A DNA stretch of 64,000 nt from Meandrina meandrites (Eukaryota > Cnidaria > Anthozoa > Scleractinia > Meandrinidae): NCBI GenBank assembly GCA_963693305.1, contig OY855911.1:34895439-34959438 (forward strand). The letters run 5' to 3'. Shown one piece after another: positions 1-10,229 of this stretch. The translations under genes were made by a program, and so were the position numbers. The notes below the pieces were generated by a model that was given only the letters and a program-made list of their open reading frames with translations, did not search any database and was not told the DNA's origin. Positions within the stretch are counted from its first letter, which is position 1. Each line of letters starts with the position of its first letter.

Positions 1-734
1 GCGATCGAATTCCACGATTTCGGTTTCATAGCACCATTTTGGGTGGGTTATTCCAAGCAGCGATAAAAGCCTGGTTGACGAAGGTCGTCCAATTGCGTTC
101 AAAACGCGTTTTTTCGACTTTCCCCATCGGGCGAAACGAAAAAACACCCTTGCGATCGAATTCCATGATTTCGGTTTCATACCACCATTTTGGGTGGGCT
201 ATTCCAAGCAGCGCAAAAACCCGGGTTGACTAAGGTCGTCCAACTACGTTCAAAACGCGTTTTTTCGACTTTCCCCATCGGGGCGAAACGAAAAAATACC
301 CTAGGCATCGAATTCCACGAGGTCGGTTTCATACCACCATTTTGGGTGGGCTATTCCAAGCAGCGATAAAAGCCTGGTTGACGAAGGTCGTCCAATTGCG
401 TTCAAAACGCGTTTTTCGACTTTCCCCATCGAGGCGAAACGAAAAAACACCCTTGCGATCGAATTCCACGATTTTGGTTTCATACCACCATTTTGGGTGG
501 GCTTTTCCAAGCAGCGCAAAAAGCCGGGTTGACGAAAGTCGTCCAATTGCGTTCAAAACGCGTTTTTTCGACTTTCCCCATCGGGACGAAACGAAAAAAC
601 ACCATTGGGATCGAATTCCGCGAGGTCGGTTTCATATCATTATTTTGTTTGGGCTTTTCCAAGCAGCGATAAAAGACTGGTTGACCAAGGTCATCCAATT
701 GCGTTCAAAACGCGTTTTTTCGACTTTCCCCATC
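1..734 (+). repeat. Divergent left-hand monomers
   Basis: These units are the least uniform in the window. Several read CAGCGATAAAAGCC instead of CAGCGCAAAAAGCC and GGGCTATTCC instead of GGGCTTTTCC. One unit near 300 begins TAGGCATCG. The unit near 605-690 has ATATCATTATTTTGTTTGGG, which destroys the CCACC/GGTGG arms, and GGTCATCC. Head types are mixed: F-like GATTTCGG, GATTTTGG and D-like GAGGTCGG. Higher divergence at this end suggests older sequence, possibly nearer an array edge to the left of the window. Confidence 0.85.
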
Positions 735-1898
735 AGGGCGAAACGAAAAAACACCCTTGCGATCGAATTTTACGAGGTCGGTTTCATACCACCATTTTGG
801 GTGGGCTATTCCAAGCAGCGATAAAAGCCGGGTTGACGAAGGTCGTCCAATTGCGTTCAAAACGTGTTTTTTGGACTTTCCCCATTGGGGCGAAACGATA
901 AAACACCCTTGGGATCGAATTCCACGAGGTCAGTTTCATACCACCATTTTGGGTGGGCTTTTCCAAGCAGCCCAAAAAGGAGGGTTGACGAAGGTCGTCC
1001 AATTGCGTTTAAAACGCGTTTTCTCGACTTTCCCCATCGAGGCGAAACGAAAAAACACCCTTGCGATCGAATTCCACGATTTTGGTTTCATACCACCATT
1101 TTGGCTGGGCTTTTCCAAGCAGCGCAAAAAGCCGGGTTGACGAAGGTCGTCCAATTGCGTTCAAAACACGTTTTATCGACTTTCCCCATCGGGGCGAAAC
1201 GAAAAAACACCCTTGGGATCGAATTCCACGATTTCGGTTTTATACCACCATTTTGGGTGGGCTTTTCCAAGCAGCGCAAAAAGCCGGGTTGACCAAGGTC
1301 GTCCAATTGCGTTCAGAACGCGTTTATTTGCCTTTCCCGATCAGGGCGAAACGAAAAAACACCCTTGCGATCGAATTCGACGAGGTCGGTTTCATACCAC
1401 CATTTTGGGTGGGCTATTCCAAGCAGCGATAAAAGCCGGGTTGACGAAGGTCGTCCAATTGCGTTCAAAACGTGTTTTTTGGACTTTCCCCATTGGGGCG
1501 AAACGATAAAACACCCTTGGGATCGAATTCCACGAGGTCAGTTTCATACCACCATTTTGGGTGGGCTATTCCAAGCAGCGATAAAAGCCTGGTTTACGAA
1601 GGTCGTCCAATTGCGTTCAAAACGCGTTTTTTCGACTTTCCCCATCGAGGCGAAACGAAAAAACACCCTTGCGATCGAATTCCACGATTTTGGTTTCATA
1701 CCACCATTTTGGCTGGGCTTTTCCAAGCAGCGCAAAAAGCCGGGTTGACGAAGGTCGTCCAATTGCGTTCAAAACACGTTTTATCGACTTTCCCCATCGG
1801 GGCGAAACGAATAAACACCCTTGGGATCGAATTCCACGATTTCGGTTTCATACCACCATTTTGGGTGGGCTTTTCCAAGCAGCGCAAAAAGCCAGGTT
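735..1898 (+). repeat. Tandem 608-bp (4-unit) block duplication
   Basis: Two copies lie 608 bp apart, roughly 735-1290 and 1343-1898. Shared private variants include AACGTGTTTTTTGGAC, CATTGGGGCGAAACGATAAA, GAGGTCAGTTTC, CATCGAGGCG, TTTTGGCTGGGC and AACACGTTTTATCG. The copies differ around 966-985 against 1574-1593, where CCCAAAAAGGAGGG is replaced by CGATAAAAGCCTGG, and at several single bases, so the duplication is not recent or one copy was partly converted. Confidence 0.85.
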
Positions 1899-4800
1899 GA
1901 CGAAGGTCGTATAATTGCGTTCAAAACGCGTTTTTTCGACTTTCCCCATCGGGGCGAAACGAAAAAACACCCTTGCGACCGAATTCCACGATTTCGGTTT
2001 CATACCACCATTTTGGGTGGGCTTTTCCAAGCAGCGCAAAAAGCCGGGTTGACGAAGGTCGTATAATTGCGTTCAAAACGCGTTTTTTCGACTTCCCCCA
2101 TCGGGGCGAAACGAAAAAACACCCTTGCGATCGAATTCCACGATTTCGGTTTCATACCACCATTTTGGGTGGGCTTTTCCAAGCAGCGCAAAAAGCCGGG
2201 TTGACGAAGGTCGTATAAATGCGTTCAAAACGCGTTTTTTCGACTTTCCCCATCGGGGCGAACCGAAAAAACACCCTTGCGACCGAATTCCACGATTTCG
2301 GTTTCATACCACCATTTTGGGTGGGCTTTTCCAAGCAGCGCAAAAAGCCGGGTTGACGAAGGTCGTATAAATGCGTTCAAAACGCGTTTTTTCGACTTTC
2401 CCCATCGGGGCGAACCGAAAAAACACCCTTGCGACCGAATTCCACGATTTCGGTTTCATACCACCATTTTGGGTGGGCTTTTCCAAGCAGCGCAAAAAGC
2501 CGGGTTGACGAAGGTCGTCCAATTGCGTTCAAAACGCGTTTTTTCGACTTTCGCCATCGGGGCGAAACGAAAAGACACCCTTGCGATCGAATTCCACGAT
2601 TTCCGTTTCATACCACCATTTTGGGTGGGCTTTTCCAAGCAGCGCAAAAATCCGGGTTGACGAAGGTCGTATAATTGCGTTCAAAACGCGTTTTTTCGAC
2701 TTCCCCCATCGGGGCGAAACGAAAAACACCCTTGCGATCGAATTCCACATTTCGGTCTCATACCACCATTTTGGGTTGGCTTTTCCAAGCAGCGCAAAAA
2801 GTCGGGTTGAAGAAGGTCGTCCAATTGCGTTCAAAACGCGTTTTTTCGACTTTCCCCATCGGGGCGAGACGAAAAAAACCCCTTGCGACCGAATTCCACG
2901 ATTTCGGTTTCTTACCACCATTTTGGGTGGGCTTTTCCAAGCAGCGCAAAAAGCCGGGTTGACGAAGGTCGTCCAATTGCGTTCAAAACGCGTTTTTTCG
3001 ACTTTCCCCATCCGGGCGAAACGAAAAGACACCCTTGCGATCGAATTCCACGATTTCCGTTTCATACCACCATTTTGGGTGGGCTTTTCCAAGCAGAGCA
3101 AAAAGCCGGGTTGACGAAGGTCGTCCAATTGCGTTCAAAACGCGTTTTTTCGACTTTCCCCATCGGGGCGAAACGAAAAGACACCCTTGCGATCGAATTC
3201 CACGATTTCGGTTTCATACCACCATTTTGGGTGGGCTTTTCCAAGCAGCGCAAAAAGCCGGGTTGACGAAGGTCGTATAATTGCGTTCAAAACGCGTTTT
3301 TTCGACTTCCCCCATCGGGGCGAAACGAAAAAACACCCTTGCGATCGAATTCCACGATTTCGGTTTCATACCACCATTTTGGGTGGGCTTTTCCAAGCAG
3401 CGCAAAAAGCCGGGTTGACGAAGGTCGTATAAATGCGTTCAAAACGCGTTTTTTCGACTTTCCCCATCGGGGCGAACCGAAAAAACACCCTTGCGACCGA
3501 ATTCCACGATTTCGGTTTCATACCACCATTTTGGGTGGGCTTTTCCAAGCAGCGCAAAAAGCCGGGTTGACGAAGGTCGTATAATTGCGTTCAAAACGCG
3601 TTTTTTCGACTTTCCCCATCGGGGCGAACCGAAAAAACACCCTTGCGATCGAATTCCACGATTTCCGTTTCATACCACCATTTGGGGTGCGCTTTTCCAA
3701 GCAGCGCAAAAAGCCGGGTTGACGAAGGTCGTATAATTGCGTTCAAAACGCGTTTTTTCGACTTTCCCCATCGGGGCGAAACGAGAAAACACCCTTGCGA
3801 CCGAATTCCACGATTTCGGTTTCATACCACCATTTTGGGTGGGCTTTTCCAAGCAGCGCAAAAAGCCGGGTTGACGAAGGTCGTCCAATTGCGTTCAAAA
3901 CGCGTTTTTTCGACTTTCGCCATCGGGGCGAAACGAAAAGACACCCTTGCGATCGAATTCCACGATTTCCGTTTCATACCACCATTTTGGGTGGGCTTTT
4001 CCAAGCAGCGCAAAAATCCGGGTTGACGAAGGTCGTATAATTGCGTTCAAAACGCGTTTTTTCGACTTCCCCCATCGGGGCGAAACGAAAAACACCCTTG
4101 CGATCGAATTCCACATTTCGGTCTCATACCACCATTTTGGGTTGGCTTTTCCAAGCAGCGCAAAAAGTCGGGTTGAAGAAGGTCGTCCAATTGCGTTCAA
4201 AACGCGTTTTTTCGACTTTCCCCATCGGGGCGAGACGAAAAAAACCCCTTGCGACCGAATTCCACGATTTCGGTTTCTTACCACCATTTTGGGTGGGCTT
4301 TTCCAAGCAGCGCAAAAAGCCGGGTTGACGAAGGTCGTCCAATTGCGTTCAAAACGCGTTTTTTCGACTTTCCCCATCCGGGCGAAACGAAAAGACACCC
4401 TTGCGATCGAATTCCACGATTTCCGTTTCATACCACCATTTTGGGTGGGCTTTTCCAAGCAGAGCAAAAAGCCGGGTTGACGAAGGTCGTCCAATTGCGT
4501 TCAAAACGCGTTTTTTCGACTTTCCCCATCGGGGCGAAACGAAAAGACACCCTTGCGATCGAATTCCACGATTTCCGTTTCATACCACCATTTTGGGTGG
4601 GCTTTTCCAAGCAGCGCAAAAAGCCGGGTTGACGAAGGTCGTATAATTGCGTTCAAAACGCGTTTTTTCGACTTCCCCCATCGGGGCGAAACGAAAAACA
4701 CCCTTGCGATCGAATTCCACGATTTCGGTCTCATACCACCATTTTGGGTGGGCTTTTCCAAGCAGCGCAAAAAGCCGGGTTGAAGAAGGTCGTCCAATTG

Positions 4801-5010
4801 CGTTCAAAACGCGTTTTATCGACTTTCCCCATCGGGGCGAGACGAAAAAACACCCTTGCGACCGAATTCCACGATTTCGGTTTCTTACCACCATTTTGGG
4901 TGGGCTTTTCCAAGTAGCGCAAAAAGCCGGGTTTAAGAAGGTCGTCCAATTGCGTTCAAAACGCGTTTTTTCGACTTTCCCCATCGGGGCGAAACCAAAA
5001 AACACCCTTA
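1899..5010 (+). repeat. Old F-type units (GATTTCGG, GGGTGGG, GCAGCGC, GACGAAGGTC)
   Basis: Units here share G at position 40, C at 59 and G at 81, all changed in the later units, and end in CACCCTTGC before GATC or GACC. Local variants include GAAAAGACACCC, GCGAACCGAAAA, ATTTCCGTTTC and GTTTAAGAAGG. The CCACC-ATTTTG-GGTGG arms are full five-base here, against four-base in the derived units. About 20 units belong to this block; the TATAAT lineage and the 1,366-bp duplication lie inside it. Confidence 0.88.
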
Positions 5011-5254
5011 GGATCAAATACCACGAGGTCGGTTTCATACCACCATTTTGAGTGGGCTTTTCCAAGCAGGGCAAAAAGCCGGGTTGACGAAGGTCGTATA
5101 ATTGGGTTCAAAACGCGTTTTTTCGACTTTCCCCATCGGGGCGAACCGAAAAAACTCCCTTGCGATCGAATTCCACGATTTCCGTTTCATACCACCATTT
5201 TGGGTGGGCTTTTCCAAGCAGCGCAAAAAGCCGGGTTGAGGAAGGTCGTATAAT
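1910..5254 (+). repeat. Cluster of 13 units carrying TATAAT/TATAAAT
   Basis: In a subset of F-type units CC at positions 87-88 is replaced by AT, changing GTCCAATTG to GTATAATTG. I read 13 cases, starting near 1910, 2062, 2214, 2366, 2670, 3276, 3428, 3580, 3732, 4036, 4642, 5097 and 5249. Three of them (2214, 2366, 3428) have a further T-to-A change giving TATAAAT. None was seen outside this interval. The motif marks one expanded lineage of old units. It resembles a TATA element but has no accompanying gene or recognisable promoter layout. Confidence 0.88.
2420..4575 (+). repeat. 1,366-bp-spaced (9-unit) duplication
   Basis: Sequence 2420-3209 reappears at 3786-4575, 1,366 bp away, with no difference that I could see over 790 bp. 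Shared private marks include CAAAAATCCGGG, the one-base-short CCACATTTCGG, TTTTGGGTTGGC, AAAAAGTCGGGTTGAAG, GCGAGACGAAAAAAACCCC, GGTTTCTTACC, CATCCGGGCG and CAGAGCAAAAAG. Differences bound the match on the left (GAAAAAAC against GAGAAAAC at 2419/3785) and right (TTTCGG against TTTCCG at 3210/4576). Confidence 0.9.
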
Positions 5255-5527
5255 TGCGTTCAAAACGCGTTTTTTCGACTTTCCCCATCGGGGCGAAACA
5301 AGAAAACACCCTTGCGACCGAATTCCACGATTTCGGTTTCATACCACCATTTTTGGTGGGCTTTTCCAAGCAGCGCAAAAAGCCGGGTTGACGAAGGTCG
5401 TCCAATTGCTTCAAATCGCGTTTCTTCGACTTTCCCCATCGGGGCGAAACAAAAAGACACCCTTGCGATCGAATTCCACGATTTCCGTTTCATACCACCA
5501 TTTTGGGAGGGCTTTTCCAAGCAGGGC
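4980..5527 (+). repeat. F-to-derived transition with chimeric monomers
   Basis: The unit starting near 5012 has a B-type head (AAATACCACGAGGTCGG), TTTTGAGTGGG and GCAGGGC, but its second half is old type (GACGAAGGTC, TATAAT, then TTGCGATCG). The switch lies between about 5073 and 5091. Two old-type units follow. The unit starting near 5468 has an old head (GATTTCCG) and GGGAGGG but then GCAGGGC and GACGAACGTC, so the switch back lies at about 5508-5527. From there on units are derived type. These mosaics are direct traces of crossover or gene conversion inside the unit. Confidence 0.85.
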
Positions 5528-7390
5528 AAAAAGCCGGGTTGACGAACGTCGTCCAATTGCGTTCAAAACGCGTTTTTTCGACTTTCCCCATCGGGGCGAA
5601 ACGAAAAAACACCCTTAGGATCGAATACCACGAGGTCGGTTTCATACCACCATTTTGAGTGGGCTTTTCCAAGCAGGGCAAAAAGCCGGGTTGACGAACG
5701 TCGTCCAATTGCGTTCAAAACGTGTTTTTTCGACTTTCCCCATCGGGGCGAAACGAAAAAACACCCTTAGGATCGAATACCACGAGGTCGGTTTCATACC
5801 ACCATTTTGAGTGGGCTTTTCCAAGCAGGGCAAAAAGCCGGGTTGACGAACGTCGTCCAATTGCGTTCAAAATGCGTTTTTCGACTTTCCCCATCGGGGC
5901 GAAACGAAACAACACCCTTGGGATCAAATTCCACGTGGTCGGTTTCATACCACCATTTTCAGTGGGCTTTTCCAAGCAGGGCAAAAAGCCGGGATGACGA
6001 ACGTCGTCCAATTGCGTTCAAAACGCGTTTTTTCGACTTTCCCCATCGATGCGAAACGAAAAAACACCCTTAGGATCGAATTCCACGAGATCGGTTTCAT
6101 ACCACCAGTTTGAGTGGGCTTTTCCAAGCAGGGCAAAAAGCCGGGTTGACGAACGTCGTCCAATTGCGTTCAAAACGCGTTTTTTCGACTTTCCCCATCG
6201 GGGCGAAACGAAAAAACACCCTTAGGATCGAATACCACGAGGTCGGTTTCATACCACCATTTTGAGTGGGCTTTTCCAAGCAGGGCAAAAAGCCGGGTTG
6301 ACGAACGTCGTCCAATTGCGTTCAAAACGCGTTTTTCGACTTTCCCCATCGGGGCGAAACGAAACAACACCCTTGGGATCGAATTCCACGTGGTCGGTTT
6401 CATACCACCATTTTCAGTGGGCTTTTCCAAGCAGGGCAAAAAGCCGGGTTGACGAACGTCGTCCAATTGCGTTCAAAACGCGTTTTTTCGACTTTCCCCA
6501 TCGGGGCGAAACGAAAAAACACCCTTAGGATCGAATACCACGAGGTCGATTTCATACCACCATTTTGAGTGGGCTTTTCCAAGCAGCGCAAAAAGCCGGG
6601 TTGACGAACGTCGTCCAATTGCGTTCAAAACGCGTTTTTTCGACTTTCCCCATCGGGGCGAAACGAAAAAACACCCTTAGGATCGAATACCACGAGGTCG
6701 GTTTCATACCACCATTTTGAGTGGGCTTTTCCAAGCAGGGCAAAAAGCCGGGTTGACGAACGTCGTCCAATTGCGTTCAAAATGCGTTTTTCGACTTTCC
6801 CCATCGGGGCGAAACGAAACAACACCCTTGGGATCAAATTCCACGTGGTCGGTTTCATACCACCATTTTCAGTGGGCTTTTCCAAGCAGGGCAAAAAGCC
6901 GGGTTGACGAACGTCGTCCAATTGCGTTCAAAACGCGTTTTTTCGACTTTCCCCATCGGGGCGAAACGAAAAAACACCCTTAGGATCGAATTCCACGAGG
7001 TCGGTTTCATACCACCAGTTTGAGTGGGCTTTTCCAAGCAGGGCAAAAAGCCGGGTTGACGAACGTCGTCCAATTGCGTTCAAAACGCGTTTTTTCGACT
7101 TTCCCCATCGGGGCGAAACGAAAAAACACCCTTAGGATCGAATACCACGAGGTCGGTTTCATACCACCATTTTGAGTGGGCTTTTCCAAGCAGGGCAAAA
7201 AGCCGGGTTGACGAACGTCGTCCAATTGCGTTCAAAACGCGTTTTTCGACTTTCCCCATCGGGGCGAAACGAAACAACACCCTTGGGATCGAATTCCACG
7301 TGGTCGGTTTCATACCACCATTTTGAGTGGGCTTTTCCAAGCAGGGCAAAAAGCCGGGTTGACGAACGTCGTCCAATTGCGTTCAAAACG
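5528..7390 (+). repeat. 455-bp trimeric repeat, about four copies, nested in a 910-bp period
   Basis: Three-unit blocks repeat at 455 bp (152+152+151). Copies one and three share AAAATGCGTTTTTCG, GGATCAAATTCC and a following CACCAGTTTGAG (near 6106 and 7016). Copies two and four share the unmutated forms. The true period over most of the block is therefore 910 bp, two trimers. A-type units here usually read TTTTCAGTGGG rather than TTTTGAGTGGG. Confidence 0.82.
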
Positions 7391-8689
7391 CGTTTTTTCG
7401 ACTTTCCCCATCGGGGCGAAACGAAAAAACACCCTTAGGATCGAATACCACGAGGTCGATTTCATACCACCATTTTGAGTGGGCTTTTCCAAGCAGGGCA
7501 AAAAGCCGGGTTGACGAACGTCGTCCAATTGCGTTCAAGACGCGTTTTTCGACTTTCCCCATCGGGGCGAAACGAAACAACACCCTTGGGATCGAATTCC
7601 ACGTGGTCGGTTTCATACCACCATTTTGAGTGGGCTTTTCCAAGCAGGGCAAAAAGCCGGGTTGACGAACGTCGTCCAATTGCGTTCAAAACGCGTTTTT
7701 TCGACTTTCCCCATCGGGGCGAAACGAAAAAACACCCTTAGGATCGAATACCACGAGGTCGGTTTCATACCACCATTTTGAGTGGGCTTTTGCAAGCAGG
7801 GCAAAAAGCCGGGTTGACGAACGTCGTCCAATTGCGTTCAAAACGCGTTTTTTCGACTTTCCCCATCGGGGGGAAACGAAAAAACACCCTTAGGATCAAA
7901 TTCCACGAGATCGGTTTCATACCACCATTTTGAGTGGGCTTTTCCAAGCATGGCAAAAAGCCGGGTTGACGAACGTCGTCCAATTGCGTTCAAAACGCGT
8001 TTTTTCGACTTTCCCCATCGGGGCGAAACGAAAAAACACCCTTAGGATCGAATAGCACGAGGTCGGTTTCATACCACCATTTTGAGTGGGCTTTTCCAAG
8101 CAGGGCAAAAAGCCGGGTTGACGAACGTCGTCCAATTGCGTTCAAAACGCGTTTTTCGACTTTCCCCATCGGGGCGAAACGAAACAACACCCTTGGGATC
8201 GAATTCCACGTGGTCGGTTTGATACCACCATTTTGAGTGGGCTTTTCCAAGCAGGGCAAAAAGCCGGGTTGACGAACGTCGTCCAATTGCGTTCAAAACG
8301 CGTTTTTTCGACTTTCCCCATCGGGGCGAAACGAAAAAACACCCTTAGGATCGAATACCACGAGGTCGGTTTCATACCACCATTTTCAGTGGGCTTTTCC
8401 AAGCAGGGCAAAAAGCCGGGTTGACGAACGTCGTCCAATTGCGTTCAAAACGCGTTTTTCGACTTTCCCCATCGGGGCGAAACGAAACAACACCCTTGGG
8501 ATCGAATTCCACGTGGTCGGTTTCATACCACCATTTTGAGTGGGCTTTTCCAAGCAGGGCAAAAAGCCGGGTTGACGAACGTCGTCCAATTGCGTTCAAA
8601 ACGCGTTTTTTCGACTTTCCCCATCGGGGCGAAACGAAAAAACACCCTTAGGATCGAATACCACGAGGTCGGTTTCATACCACCATTTT
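7391..8689 (+). repeat. A/B dimer units (303 bp) with single C- and B-type insertions
   Basis: Alternation of the 151-bp A haplotype (T5, GAAACAAC, GGGATCGAATTCC, CACGTGG) and the 152-bp B haplotype (T6, GAAAAAAC, AGGATCGAATACC, CACGAGG) gives a 303-bp period. It is broken near 7740-7985 by an extra B unit and a C-type unit with GAGATCGG. Single changes such as GAATAGCACG (near 8053), TTTGATACC (near 8219) and TTTTGCAAG (near 7789) tag individual units. Confidence 0.85.
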
Positions 8690-9113
8690 GAGTGGGCTTT
8701 TCCAAGCAGGGCAAAAAGCCGGGTTGACGAACGTCGTCCAATTGCGTTCAAAACGCGTTTTTTCGACTTTCCCCATCGGGAGAAACGAAAAAACACCCTT
8801 TGGATCGAATACCACGAGGTCGGTTTCATACCACCATTTTGAGTGGGCTTTTCCAAGCAGGGCAAAAAGCCGGGTTGACGAACATCGTCCAATTGCGTTC
8901 AAAACGCGTTTTTCGACTTTCCCCATCTTGGCGAAAGTAAACAACACCCTTGGGATCGAATTCCACGTGGTCGGTTTCATACCACCATTTTGAGTGGGCT
9001 TTTCCAAGCAGGGCAAAAAGCCGGGTTGACGAACGTCGTCCAATTGCGTTCAAAACGCGTTTTTCGACTTTCCCCATCGGGGCGAAACGAAACAACACCC
9101 TTGGGATCGAATT

Positions 9114-9121
9114 CCACGTGG
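9114..9121. other. CCACGTGG with E-box/G-box core CACGTG in A-type units (reference copy)
   Basis: In A-type units, position 15 is T and the head reads CCACGTGG, a perfect 8-bp palindrome with a CACGTG core. In B, C and D units the same place reads CACGAGG or CACGAGA, and in E units CACGAATTC. Because A and B alternate over much of 7-41 kb, the CACGTG core recurs about every 303 bp there. CACGTG is the classical site for bHLH proteins, including budding-yeast Cbf1 at the CDEI centromere element. Any binding in this organism is inference. Confidence 0.75.
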
Positions 9122-10229
9122 TCGGTTTCATACCACCATTTTGAGTGGGCTTTTCCAAGCAGGGCAAAAAGCCTGGTTGACGAACGTCGTCCAATTGCGT
9201 TCGAAACGCGTTTTTTCGACTTTCCCCATTGGGGCGAAACGAAAAAACACCCTTAGGATCGAATACCACGAGGTCGGTTTCATACCACCATTTTGAGTGG
9301 GCTTTTCCAAGCAGGGCAAAAAGCCGGGTTGACGAACGTCGTCCAATTGCGTTCAAAACGCGTTTTTTCGACTTTCCCCATCGGGGCGAAACGAAAAAAC
9401 ACCCTTAGGATCGAATACCACGAGGTCGGTTTCATACCACCATTTTGAGTGGGCTTTTCCAAGCAGGGCAAAAAGCCGGGTTGACGAACGTCGTCCAATT
9501 GCGTTCAAAACGCGTTTTTCGACTTTCCCCATCGGAGCGAAACGAAACAACACCCTTGGGATCGAATTCCACGTGGTCGGTTTCATACCACCATTTTGAG
9601 TGGGCTTTTCCAAGCAGGGCAAAAAGCCGGGTTGACGAACGTCGTCCAATTGCGTTCAAAACGCGTTTTTCGACTTTCCCCATCGGGGCGAAACGAAACA
9701 ACACCCTTGGGATCGAATTCCACGTGGTCGGTTTCATACCACCATTTTGAGTGGGCTTTTCCAAGCAGGGCAAAAAGCCGGGTTGACGAACGTCGTCCAA
9801 TTGCGTTCAAAACGCGTTTTTTCGACTTTCCCCATCGGGGCGAAACGAAAAAACACCCTTAGGATCGAATACCACGAGGTCGGTTTCATACCACCATTTT
9901 GAGTGGGCTTTTCCAAGCAGGGCAAAAAGCCGGGTTGACGAACGTCGTCCAATTGCGTTCAAAACGCGTTTTTCGACTTTCCCCATCGGCGCGAAACGAA
10001 ACAACACCCTTGGGATCGAATTCCACGTGGTCGGTTTCATACCACCATTTTGAGTGGGCTTTTCCAAGCAGGGCAAAAAGCCGGGTTGACGAACGTCGTC
10101 CAATTGCGTTCAAAACGCGTTTTTTCGACTTTCCCCATCGGGGCGAAACGAAAAAACACCCTTAGGATCAAATACCACGAGGTCGGTTTCATACCACCAA
10201 TTTCAGTGGGCTTTTCCGAGCAGGGCAAA

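Noticed and set aside
1..735. Array boundary or unique flanking DNA at the left end
   Set aside because: Units here are more diverged but still complete and in phase from the first base, so no boundary lies inside the window.
1894..1915. Bacterial-type promoter: TTGACG upstream of TATAAT
   Set aside because: The spacer is only seven bases, not about 17, and the context is a eukaryote-like satellite repeated in tandem with no gene downstream.
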